NCBI RefSeq assembly: GCF_024349685.1
Contig: NZ_AP025944.1
Location: forward strand, 3,168,001-3,232,000
Source of the DNA: Pseudomonas sp. LRP2-20
Lineage (GTDB): Bacteria; Pseudomonadota; Gammaproteobacteria; Pseudomonadales; Pseudomonadaceae
Direction of reading: 5' to 3'
Length of the DNA stretch: 64,000 bases
In this document: in pieces, positions 8,870-16,079 of the stretch
Layout: the number at the start of each line of letters is the position of its first letter
Numbering within the stretch: position 1 is the first letter of the stretch
The notes under the pieces: generated by a model
Told to the model about the DNA's origin: nothing
The model's input: the letters and a program-made list of their open reading frames with translations, nothing else
The model's database searches: none
Translations under genes and position numbers: made by a program

Positions 8870-9436
8870 TCAGTGGTCCAGGCGGCGAATCAGGTTTTCG
8901 GCCAGCGGCCAGGGGCCGAAGCCGGCTGCCGGGTTGAGGTGGCCGACCGCGCCCAGGGCGACCAGCTCGCTGCCCCAGGCCTGGGCCATGGCACCGGCGG
9001 CGTCGAAACTGGCCAGGTGGTCGTTGCTGCTGGCAGCGACGATGCTGGGGAATGGCAGCGGCGCCATCGGCAAGGGCGACCAGCCCTGCTCGGCCAGACG
9101 TTGCGGGCTGGGGTAATGGGCCGGCCACTGGGCGTCCAGGTCAGGCGGTGCGGCCAGCAATGCGCCCTTGATCGGCCGCTGGTAGCGGGCCGCCCAGTGA
9201 GCCACCATCAACACGCCAGCGCTGTGCGCCACCAGCACCACCTCACCGTCGACCTGCTCCAGCTCGCGCTGGATGGCTTCGACACGGGCGTTGCAGCTGA
9301 GCCCGTCGACCTGCAGCGGTGGCACGCTGCGGACCTTGGCCAGGCGCGCTTCGAGCAGGGTTTGCCAATGCTCGCTGACATGATCGCGCAGGCCGGGGAT
9401 GATCAGCACGGTGGCGGCGGTTTGCAGTTTTTCCAC
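8870..9436 (-). CDS. RBBP9/YdeN-family alpha/beta hydrolase
   Basis: A small serine hydrolase of 188 aa. After VEKLQTAATVLIIPGLRDHVSEHWQ comes the nucleophile elbow LVAHSAGVLM (G/A-H-S-x-G), an acid region near PSIVAASSNDHLASF and the catalytic histidine in ALGAVGHLNPAAGFG. This matches the RBBP9/YdeN family of cytosolic hydrolases. I place the start at the GTG at 9436 because GAGG sits seven bases upstream and the homology begins there; longer in-frame readings use TTG and lack a ribosome site. It is the first gene of the seven-gene operon that runs off the left edge. The substrate is unknown; an ester or lactone in the same pathway is a reasonable guess. Confidence 0.8.
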   Translation of the reverse strand: MEKLQTAATVLIIPGLRDHVSEHWQTLLEARLAKVRSVPPLQVDGLSCNARVEAIQRELEQVDGEVVLVAHSAGVLMVAHWAARYQRPIKGALLAAPPDLDAQWPAHYPSPQRLAEQGWSPLPMAPLPFPSIVAASSNDHLASFDAAGAMAQAWGSELVALGAVGHLNPAAGFGPWPLAENLIRRLDH

Positions 9437-9530
9437 GTCGGAACCTCGTTTTGCATCGGGGCTTGGATCGGGTACGAGGTTCACAGTAATGAGGGGGCTC
9501 GGCGGGTGCTTCACATTGCGCGTCAGTGGC

Positions 9531-9584
9531 TTTTCATTTGATGACAAGGTGCTGTTGCGGGCTTGTGCTTCTCAATTGATGACA
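9531..9584. promoter_or_regulatory. Paired TTGATGACA motifs, candidate AraC operator
   Basis: TTTTCATTTGATGACA (9531-9546) and a second TTGATGACA (9576-9584) lie 38 bases apart in the region between the hydrolase gene and the divergent AraC-type gene. The 16-nt form recurs exactly at 17163-17178, in the same orientation and at nearly the same distance (about 95 versus 103 bases) from the minus-strand gene it precedes. Direct repeats with regular helical spacing are typical AraC-family targets; the link to the adjacent regulator is inferred. Confidence 0.55.
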
Positions 9585-9615
9585 CGCAGGCTATAAATCA
9601 CAGACCGCCTGACGG

Positions 9616-9627
9616 AAAACAATAAAA
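9616..9627 (+). promoter_or_regulatory. A-rich Crc/Hfq-like site before the AraC gene
   Basis: AAAACAATAAAA abuts the ATG at 9628 and includes an AAnAAnAA match (AACAATAA). If functional it would place the regulator itself, and so the whole regulon, under catabolite repression. Confidence 0.5.
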
Positions 9628-10638
9628 ATGCCCGCCCTAGTCCGTGCCGCCAGCCTGACCAATTACCTCGAAGTGTCCCGCCATGTGGGCCTGAACCCCA
9701 ACGCCCTGCTCGCCCAGGTCGGCCTCAGCGCCGCCCTGCTCGACGACCCCAACCGGCGTATTCCGGCGGCCAACGTGATAACCCTGCTGGAAGAGTCGGC
9801 CCGTGCCAGCGGTTGCGAAACCTTCGGCCTGCGCATGGCCGAATCGCGCCAGCTCTCGGACTTCGGCGAGATCAGCCTGCTGCTCAGCCACCAGCGCAAC
9901 CTGCGTGATGCCCTGGAAGTGATCGTGCAGTATCGCCACCTGCTCAACGATGCGCTGGCCATCCACGTCGAGGAAGCCGGCAAGACCGTCATCATTCGCG
10001 AAGAAGTGATCAATGAACGGGCGCCGTGCAGCCGCCAGGCCACCGAGCTTGCCATCGGCGTGATGCTGCGCCTGTGTGCGGCGCTGCTGGGTGCCCAGTG
10101 GCACCCGATCAGCGCCAACTTCACCCATGCCGCACCCGCCGACCTGGCCATCCACCGGCGTATCTTTGGCTGCAAGCTGGTGTTCGGCAGCGAGTTCAAC
10201 GGCATCGTCTGCCCCGCTGCCGACCTCGACAGCGCCAGCCCCCAGGCCAACGAGGCCATGGCGCGCCTGGCGCGGCGCTACCTGGACACGCTGCCGGCCG
10301 GCGGCACGCCGTCACTGGAACTGGAGCTGCGCAAGACCATCTACCTGCTGCTGCCCATGGGCCGCGCCACCATCGAGCAGGTGGCGCAGACCCAGGGCAT
10401 GAATGTGCGCACGCTGCAACGGCGCCTGGAAGAAGACGGGCTGACGTTCAAGGACATGATCAACAACGTGCGCCGCGACCTGGTGATGCGCTACCTGGAA
10501 AACCCCAGCTATTCGCTGGGGCGCATCGCCGACATGCTCGGTTACTCGATGCCCAGTTCGTTCACCCGCTGGTTCATCGCCCAGTTCGGCATGCCGCCGG
10601 CCAGCTGGCGGGCACAGCATACCGAACAGGCGCCTTAG
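9628..10638 (+). CDS. AraC-family transcriptional regulator (arabinose-binding-like N domain)
   Basis: A 336-aa regulator. The N-terminal part (about residues 15-200) matches the Arabinose_bd/OruR-type ligand domain with LTNYLEVSRHVGLNPNALL, and the C-terminal 85 residues form two helix-turn-helices: IEQVAQTQGMNVRTLQRRL and GRIADMLGYSMPSSFTRWF. It is transcribed away from the hydrolase-RND operon and converges on the YeiH gene, whose stop codon overlaps its own (TTAG at 10635-10638). The position between two catabolic operons that share a TTGATGACA motif suggests it activates both. The inducer is unknown. Confidence 0.9.
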   Translation: MPALVRAASLTNYLEVSRHVGLNPNALLAQVGLSAALLDDPNRRIPAANVITLLEESARASGCETFGLRMAESRQLSDFGEISLLLSHQRNLRDALEVIVQYRHLLNDALAIHVEEAGKTVIIREEVINERAPCSRQATELAIGVMLRLCAALLGAQWHPISANFTHAAPADLAIHRRIFGCKLVFGSEFNGIVCPAADLDSASPQANEAMARLARRYLDTLPAGGTPSLELELRKTIYLLLPMGRATIEQVAQTQGMNVRTLQRRLEEDGLTFKDMINNVRRDLVMRYLENPSYSLGRIADMLGYSMPSSFTRWFIAQFGMPPASWRAQHTEQAP

Positions 10639-11645
10639 AGGCCCCAGTGCATCAGCGCCAGCACCAGCAAAACGAGGAACACGCTTTCCCCTACCATCAG
10701 CGCGATGGGCTTGAGCCCCACTGAAGCCAAGGCCTTGAGCTGGGTCTTCATGCCCAGGGCGCTGATGGCCACCACCAGGCAGCCACGTGACAGGTCATTG
10801 ATGCCGCCCTGTACTGCCGCAGGCACCCAGCCGGTGCTGTTGACGCAGGCCAGCAGCACGAAGCCGACGGCGAACCATGGCAGCAATGGTGGGCGCTGGC
10901 CACTGGCATCCAGGCCCTGACGGCGGGTGATCATCGCCGCGCAGACGATCACCGGCAGCAACATGGCCACGCGCATGAGCTTGACCACCGTGGCGATGTC
11001 GCCGGTTTCGGTGGACATGCTGTAACCGGCGCCGACCACCTGGGCGACGTCGTGGATGGTGGCCCCGAGGAATACCCCGGCCTGCCCCGGCGACAGATGC
11101 AACCCATTGGCAATCATCGGGTAGAGGATCATCGCCAGGGTCGACAACGCCGACACGCCAATCACCGTGAACAGCGTGGCGTGTTCCTTGCGCGGGTGCT
11201 GGGGCAACGCCGCCGCCAGCGCCAATGCCGCAGAGGCGCCGCAGATGGCCGTGGCACCGCCGGTCAACAGGCCGAACAACCGGGAAAAACCCAGCGCCTT
11301 GGCTGCAATCACCGACACCACGATGGTCACCAGCACCAGGATGACCACCAGCGCCACTGGCCTCCAGCCAAGGCTGGCGATCTGGCCGAGGGTAATGCGC
11401 ATGCCCAGCAGGGCCACCCCCAGGCGCAGCACGCCGCGGGCAGTGAACTCGATGCCAGCCTTGCACGGTCCGTCGACGGCCAGGAAGTTCAGGGCCATGC
11501 CCAGCAACAACGCGAACAGCATGACCGGCGCCGCGTAGTGCTCACTGAGAAAGCTCGCCGCCGCGCCCACGATCAGGCTGACCGCGATGCCTGGGGCCAA
11601 TGCGCGAATGCGGTGCTGCGCCGCCGTGATCGCCAGCGTGCTCAT
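10635..11645 (-). CDS. YeiH/COG2855-family putative sulfate exporter
   Basis: An integral membrane protein of 336 aa with about ten hydrophobic helices and the family signature GGATAICGASAALALAAALP in the middle. The family (YeiH, COG2855) includes putative sulfate or sulfite exporters encoded with taurine-degradation genes. It is the last gene of a block whose junctions are all 4-base ATGA overlaps (MFS, DsbA-like, Rieske, YeiH), so it is very probably co-transcribed with them. A TauD-type dioxygenase about 3.5 kb upstream on the same strand gives the sulfonate idea some support, but the substrate is not shown by sequence. Confidence 0.85.
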   Translation of the reverse strand: MSTLAITAAQHRIRALAPGIAVSLIVGAAASFLSEHYAAPVMLFALLLGMALNFLAVDGPCKAGIEFTARGVLRLGVALLGMRITLGQIASLGWRPVALVVILVLVTIVVSVIAAKALGFSRLFGLLTGGATAICGASAALALAAALPQHPRKEHATLFTVIGVSALSTLAMILYPMIANGLHLSPGQAGVFLGATIHDVAQVVGAGYSMSTETGDIATVVKLMRVAMLLPVIVCAAMITRRQGLDASGQRPPLLPWFAVGFVLLACVNSTGWVPAAVQGGINDLSRGCLVVAISALGMKTQLKALASVGLKPIALMVGESVFLVLLVLALMHWGL

Positions 11646-11968
11646 TGCCCGCCCTCCTCGTTGCCCAGCACGATGTACACCTGCTGGCCCTGGCATTCGA
11701 CCGGGTAGCTGTTGACTTTCAGCGCCCTGGAGTTGAGCAGGTAGCCGCTGGCCAGGTCGAAGCGCAGGCCATGGGCGCAGCACTGGATGACCCGGCCCTC
11801 CAGGCGCCCGCCGCACAGCGAAGCGCCCTGGTGCGGGCAACTGTCGTCGATCGCGTACAGGGTATCGGCCACATTGAACACGGCCAGGCTCTTGCCGTGG
11901 CTTTGCACCAGCACACGCCCGTTGCGCTCGGGGACCTGGCTCGCGGCCAGGGCGATCCGCCGGGTCAT
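11642..11968 (-). CDS. Rieske-type [2Fe-2S] ferredoxin
   Basis: A 108-aa soluble Rieske protein. Both cluster-binding boxes are present: Cys44-Pro-His46 and Cys63-Cys-Ala-His66, separated by 16 residues, as in ferredoxin components of ring-hydroxylating oxygenases and NirD-like proteins. No oxygenase alpha subunit is encoded nearby. It overlaps YeiH by four bases downstream and the DsbA-like gene by four upstream, so it is part of the same operon. It probably passes electrons to an oxygenase or reductase encoded elsewhere. Confidence 0.88.
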   Translation of the reverse strand: MTRRIALAASQVPERNGRVLVQSHGKSLAVFNVADTLYAIDDSCPHQGASLCGGRLEGRVIQCCAHGLRFDLASGYLLNSRALKVNSYPVECQGQQVYIVLGNEEGGQ

Positions 11969-12618
11969 GCCGGCACCTGCACTTGCAAGGCTTCGAGCAT
12001 GGCCGCGAACAGCACATCGGCCGGTTGCGCGCCAGCGATCAGGCGGCCCTCATTGAAGCGAAAACGCGGCACCGCGCTGCCCGCGCGCCCGGCACCGTCG
12101 AGAAACGGGCTGCCATCGTCACGCAGGCAGTCGACCACTTGCGCCGCCTGCAACCCGCAGGACTGGGCAATGGCAAGCAGTGTCCGGCTGTCGCCCAGGT
12201 CACGCCCCTGATGAAAGCAGGCAATGAACAGCTGTGCCAGCAAGGTTTCAAGCCGCCTGGCGCCAAGCAGGCCGGATGCACGTTGCAACAGGCGGTGGGC
12301 ATTGGCGGTATTGGGCATGCGGCGGATGCGCGTGAAGTCGATGTCTTCGCCGACCACGCTGGCCGCTGCACGCACCTGCGCCTGGCGCTCGCGCACGGCC
12401 TGCTCGCTGCCCAGCCGCTGCACATAGAACGCGTGGAATGGCACGCCATTGGCCGGCAGGCCAGGCAGCAGTTGCACGCCGCGCCACTGCAGGTCCACCT
12501 GCACCTGCGGCTGTTCGCGCTGCAACAGCAACAAAGCGGCCTGCAATTGCCGCTGACCAATCAGGCACCACGGGCAAATGAAATCGAACAACACTTCAAC
12601 CGATAACGTCTGTTTCAC
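11965..12618 (-). CDS. DsbA/FrnE-like thioredoxin-fold protein
   Basis: A 217-aa cytosolic DsbA-family protein with an N-terminal active site FDFICPWCLIG (Cys15-Pro-Trp-Cys18) and a helical insertion ending in an AGSAVPRFRFN segment with the cis-Pro loop typical of FrnE. There is no signal peptide, so it is not the periplasmic oxidase DsbA. Relatives include FrnE-type disulfide isomerases and 2-hydroxychromene-2-carboxylate isomerases, which use glutathione. In this operon an isomerase step in catabolism is as likely as redox repair. Confidence 0.83.
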   Translation of the reverse strand: MKQTLSVEVLFDFICPWCLIGQRQLQAALLLLQREQPQVQVDLQWRGVQLLPGLPANGVPFHAFYVQRLGSEQAVRERQAQVRAAASVVGEDIDFTRIRRMPNTANAHRLLQRASGLLGARRLETLLAQLFIACFHQGRDLGDSRTLLAIAQSCGLQAAQVVDCLRDDGSPFLDGAGRAGSAVPRFRFNEGRLIAGAQPADVLFAAMLEALQVQVPA

Positions 12619-13919
12619 GAACTCAACTCCTCGGTACGGCTGACCGATGCTTGCAGACGCTCCATGTCGCGGTGGTAATGGCGTTTGCCGATGAAGAACA
12701 CGGCCGCAGCGGCGATGCTCACCAGCGGCACCAGCTGGAACGCGGCGTGCAAACCGATCAGGTCAGACACCCGTCCGGTGATCAGCGGGCCGGTGGCCAG
12801 GCCCAACAGGTTGTTGGCCAGGGTCAGGGTGGCGAACGCCGTGCCATGCACGGCGGCGTGGGTCAGGTTGGCGACCATGGCGCTGGACGGGCCATTGGTG
12901 CCGACGGCGATCATCATGCCCAGGCAGATCAGCACCAGCTGCGCGGTGCCCACCGGCAGCGCAAAGGCCAGCGACAGCAGCAGGCAGCTGCCCAGGCAAT
13001 AACCGATGGCCAGGCTGATCTTGCGGTCCGGGCGTTGTCGGCCCAGGCGGTCGCAGAGCATCGCGCAGAGGATCGTGCCGATGCCGCTGCACAGCACGAT
13101 CACTGCGGCAATGGCCCCGGCGCGATCAGTGCCCATGGCGTAGTAGCGGTTCAGGTAGCTGGGCATCCAGACGATCACCGTGCCACCGACGAACAGTTGC
13201 AGGCCGCTGCCGATGTACGCGGCGATCACCGAGCGCGAGCCATACAAGGAGCGCAGCGGGCGACTCGCCTTCAGCTGCGCCTGTTCGGCGCATTTGGCGG
13301 AGATGCGGGCTTCCTTGACGATCAGCGGGTACAGCAGCGCCAGCACCAGGCCGAACAGCGCCATGCCGGCGAACGCCCAGCGCCAGCCCAGGTGCTGGGC
13401 CAGGACACCGCCCAGGGCCATGCCCAGCACCGAGCCGAACATGCCACCGGCCATGAAGGCGCCGGCCAGGGTCGAGCGCATGTCGCGGGGGAACACCGCC
13501 ACCACCACGGCAATGCCGACGCTGCCGTAGGCGGCCTCGCCGACACCTACCAGGAAGCGCGCGATGAACATCTGCGGGTAGTTTTCTGCCAGGGCGCAGC
13601 CCAGGGTCGCCAGGCTCCACAGCACGGCCATCAGTACCAGGCTGCGGACCCGGCCGAAGCGGTCGGCCAGCAAGGACAACGGGAAGGTCAGCAGGCCGAC
13701 CATCAGCGCGACAATGCCACTGAGCAGGCCGAGCTGGCTGTCGCTCAGGGCCCACTCGCCCTTGAGCAGCGGGAACACGGCATTGAGCACCTGGCGCGAC
13801 ATGTAGTCGGAGATCAACAGGCCGAAGGTCAGGGCGAAGACGACCCAGGCATAGCGCCGGGGGACGCTGTGCAAGGTGTCGGTGCCGGGTGCCTGGGCAC
13901 TGGCGAGATAGGTGGCCAT
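12615..13919 (-). CDS. MFS transporter
   Basis: A 12-helix major-facilitator permease of 434 aa. The loop 2-3 signature is LLADRFGRVRSL, and RFLVGVGEAAYGS in helix 4 resembles organic-anion or spinster-type carriers. The start at 13919 follows CGAGGAGG by six bases. It is the first gene of the MFS-DsbA-Rieske-YeiH block, each gene overlapping the next by four bases. A pair of REP palindromes separates it from the BKACE gene upstream. It likely imports the substrate of the adjacent pathway, but its specificity cannot be read. Confidence 0.88.
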   Translation of the reverse strand: MATYLASAQAPGTDTLHSVPRRYAWVVFALTFGLLISDYMSRQVLNAVFPLLKGEWALSDSQLGLLSGIVALMVGLLTFPLSLLADRFGRVRSLVLMAVLWSLATLGCALAENYPQMFIARFLVGVGEAAYGSVGIAVVVAVFPRDMRSTLAGAFMAGGMFGSVLGMALGGVLAQHLGWRWAFAGMALFGLVLALLYPLIVKEARISAKCAEQAQLKASRPLRSLYGSRSVIAAYIGSGLQLFVGGTVIVWMPSYLNRYYAMGTDRAGAIAAVIVLCSGIGTILCAMLCDRLGRQRPDRKISLAIGYCLGSCLLLSLAFALPVGTAQLVLICLGMMIAVGTNGPSSAMVANLTHAAVHGTAFATLTLANNLLGLATGPLITGRVSDLIGLHAAFQLVPLVSIAAAAVFFIGKRHYHRDMERLQASVSRTEELSS

Positions 13920-13948
13920 GGTGCCTCCTCGGAGTATCTGGCGTGGGG

Positions 13949-13962
13949 TTGTTCTTGTTTTT
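13949..13962 (-). promoter_or_regulatory. A-rich Crc/Hfq-like site before the MFS gene
   Basis: The minus strand reads AAAAACAAGAACAA about 30 bases ahead of the MFS start, containing AACAAGAA. It sits upstream of the ribosome site rather than over it, so it is a slightly weaker case than those at 6791, 8798 and 9616. Confidence 0.42.
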
Positions 13963-13994
13963 ATGGATACAGCCAACAATCATTACTGCCTGTT

Positions 13995-14092
13995 CTGGCC
14001 TCTTCGCGGGCAAGCCCGCTCCCACAGGTACTGCACAGGCCTGAGTGATGTGCAGAGCCTGTGGGAGCGGGCTTGTCCCGCGAAGAGGCCAG
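13995..14092. repeat. Inverted pair of REP elements
   Basis: The arm 13995-14028 (starting CTGGCCTCTTCGCGGG) and its near-perfect reverse complement at 14058-14092 face each other across about 29 bases. Each arm is a Pseudomonas REP unit with the GCGGG...CCCGC TCCCACAGG core. The pair can form a long cruciform and probably ends or insulates transcription between the BKACE and MFS genes. Confidence 0.9.
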
Positions 14093-14102
14093 TCCTGCTT
14101 TG

Positions 14103-15155
14103 TCAGGCCCGCTGCGGCACGCCCCTCTGCCCCGGCAGGCGATTCGGCGCCATGCCGTTGGCCTTGAGCGTCTGCTCGATGCTGGTGTACTGCTCGCCAA
14201 TGCGGTAAATGGCCCGGGCCTCTTTGCCGTTGGCCACTTCCCGGCCCAGTTCATGGGCCACGCGCACGGTCTGCTGGATCTGCTGCACCGAGCCGAAGCG
14301 CTTGCCGTGCTGGTCGATGATGGTGTCTTCGTTGCCGCAGCGCGGGTGCAGGCCCATGGCCAGGGCCATGGTGTTGAACGGCAACACGTTCTTGAGCAAC
14401 GACTCGGCCGTCAGCGTGCAGCCATCTGGCGCGCGGTGGATGAAGTTGAAGAAGTTGAACGGGTTGGGCCCATCAAATCCGCCACCGATGCCGATCCAGG
14501 TCAGGTTCAGCGGGCCCATGTAGTCGCCACGGCGAACGATGCGCTCGAGGGTTTCCAGGGCATGCATGCCGGTCAGCTGGAAGTGCGGCTGGATGCCACT
14601 GGCCTGCAACCGGCGCAGGTGTTCGCGGACCCAGGCCGGGCCGGCAGGCACGGTCATCTCGCTGTAGGCAGCGTGGATCGCCGGGTGGGCCAGGGAGGTG
14701 CCTTCCAGGTACTGCGGGTACAGCAGCTCCATGATGTTCATCTGCGTGGTGTTGATTGCCACGGTCACCTGGTCGGGGCGCGGCGTCAGCTCGGCGAGCA
14801 TGTGCCGGGTGTCGTCGGACAGCCACTTGGCCGCCTCACCCTCGCCTTCGGGGGCGAAGGAAATCGAGCCACCGACCTGGATGATCATGTCCGGCACCGC
14901 TTCACGCACACCGGCGATCAGTTCGTTGAACTTGGACAGGCGCTTGGAGCCCTTGCCGTCCAGTTCGCGCACATGCAGGTGCAGCACGGTGGCACCGGCT
15001 TCGTAGCAATCGACGGCCTTCTGCACCTGCTCATCCATGGTCAGCGGGATGTCTTCGGGGAAGTCCTCGGGCATCCATTCCGGGCCGTACGGGGCGACGG
15101 TGATCACCACCTTTTCCATGTTTTCCGGGTGCAACGAATCATCGAAGAATTGCAT
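14103..15155 (-). CDS. BKACE (3-keto-acid cleavage) family protein, DUF849
   Basis: A 350-aa zinc-dependent enzyme of the beta-keto acid cleavage family, which condenses a beta-keto acid with acetyl-CoA to give acetoacetate and a new CoA ester. The metal site shows as His59-Leu-His61 (VLHLHVRE) and the downstream HPRCGNEDTI segment supplies the glutamate. The start MQFFDDSLHP follows AGGAC by several bases and gives the family's usual length. It follows the dioxygenase gene on the same strand after 62 bases. BKACE members act on carnitine-derived 3-dehydrocarnitine, 3,5-diketohexanoate and other keto acids; which one applies here is open. Confidence 0.88.
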   Translation of the reverse strand: MQFFDDSLHPENMEKVVITVAPYGPEWMPEDFPEDIPLTMDEQVQKAVDCYEAGATVLHLHVRELDGKGSKRLSKFNELIAGVREAVPDMIIQVGGSISFAPEGEGEAAKWLSDDTRHMLAELTPRPDQVTVAINTTQMNIMELLYPQYLEGTSLAHPAIHAAYSEMTVPAGPAWVREHLRRLQASGIQPHFQLTGMHALETLERIVRRGDYMGPLNLTWIGIGGGFDGPNPFNFFNFIHRAPDGCTLTAESLLKNVLPFNTMALAMGLHPRCGNEDTIIDQHGKRFGSVQQIQQTVRVAHELGREVANGKEARAIYRIGEQYTSIEQTLKANGMAPNRLPGQRGVPQRA

Positions 15156-15170
15156 GCAGTAGTCCTCGCT

Positions 15171-15181
15171 ATTGTTATTGT
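15171..15181 (-). promoter_or_regulatory. A-rich Crc/Hfq-like site before the BKACE gene
   Basis: The minus strand reads ACAATAACAAT about 15 bases before the ATG at 15155, containing AATAACAA (AAnAAnAA). Confidence 0.45.
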
Positions 15182-15217
15182 GCTGTGCGCCGCGCGCCTG
15201 AGTGTGCGGCGGGTGAC

Positions 15218-16066
15218 TCAGAAGGTGCGGCTGCCCTTGATCCCCGCGCGCTCCATCTTGCGATGGCACGGTGGGTAGTCCATGACCGCGTAATGCTGGG
15301 TGCTGCGGTTGTCCCAGATCGCCACGCTGTTGGGCTTCCAGCGCCAGCGCACCTGGTACTCGGGCAGGTAGGCCTGGCTGACCAGGTAGCGCAGCAAGTC
15401 GGCGGCACCGGGGTTGGCGTCCTGGCCGAAGCGCACGCGCTGGGGGGTGTGGTAGTTGCTGAAGTGGGTGGTGAAGGCGTTGACGAACAGCACCTGCTCG
15501 CCGGTTTCCGGGTGGGTGCGTACCACCGGGTGCTCGGCGTCTGGGAACTGCGCCTTGAGCGCCAGGCGCTTGTCGATCGGCATGGCGGCGCCGAAGCTGG
15601 CTTCGATGCTGTGGCGTGCGCGCAGGCCTTCGACCTTGGCTTTCACGTCGGCGGGCAGGTTCTCATAGGCCAGCACCATGTTTGCCCACAGGGTGTCGCC
15701 GCCCACCGGCGGGCACTCGACGCAGCGCAGCACGCAGCCCATGGGCGGCGCTTCGCGCCAGGTGGCGTCGGTGTGCCAGGCGTTTTCATAGCGGTCGTTG
15801 GGCTGGTCGGGGCGTTTGTAGATCTGCACCAGGCCAGGGTGCTCCGGGTCGCTGCCGGCCACCGGGTGATCTTCCAGCTCGCCAAAGCGCCGGGCAAAGG
15901 CCACGTGTTCGGCACGGCTGAAGTGCTGGTCACGCAGGAACAGCACACGGTGCCTGAGCAACTGCGCGCGCAGCTGCTCGAACAGGTCGTCGTCATGGAT
16001 CGCGTCAGCCAGGTTGACGCCGCTTATCTCGGCGCCGATCGCACAGGTCAGTTGTTCGATGTGCAT
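15218..16066 (-). CDS. TauD/TfdA-family 2-oxoglutarate dioxygenase
   Basis: An Fe(II)/2-oxoglutarate dioxygenase of 282 aa. The metal triad is visible: His98 and Asp100 in AWHTDATW and the distal His258 in STQHYAVMDY, with a downstream arginine (RKMERAG) for 2-oxoglutarate. TauD enzymes hydroxylate taurine so that it releases sulfite and aminoacetaldehyde; relatives act on other sulfonates, alkyl sulfates, 2,4-D and carnitine precursors. It lies between the quinone oxidoreductase (13-base gap) and BKACE genes. The HTD motif is certain; the substrate is not. The nearby YeiH-type exporter makes a sulfonate plausible, while the BKACE partner fits a betaine or carnitine-like compound equally well. 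Confidence 0.9.
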   Translation of the reverse strand: MHIEQLTCAIGAEISGVNLADAIHDDDLFEQLRAQLLRHRVLFLRDQHFSRAEHVAFARRFGELEDHPVAGSDPEHPGLVQIYKRPDQPNDRYENAWHTDATWREAPPMGCVLRCVECPPVGGDTLWANMVLAYENLPADVKAKVEGLRARHSIEASFGAAMPIDKRLALKAQFPDAEHPVVRTHPETGEQVLFVNAFTTHFSNYHTPQRVRFGQDANPGAADLLRYLVSQAYLPEYQVRWRWKPNSVAIWDNRSTQHYAVMDYPPCHRKMERAGIKGSRTF

Positions 16067-16079
16067 GCTGTTGCCCTCT

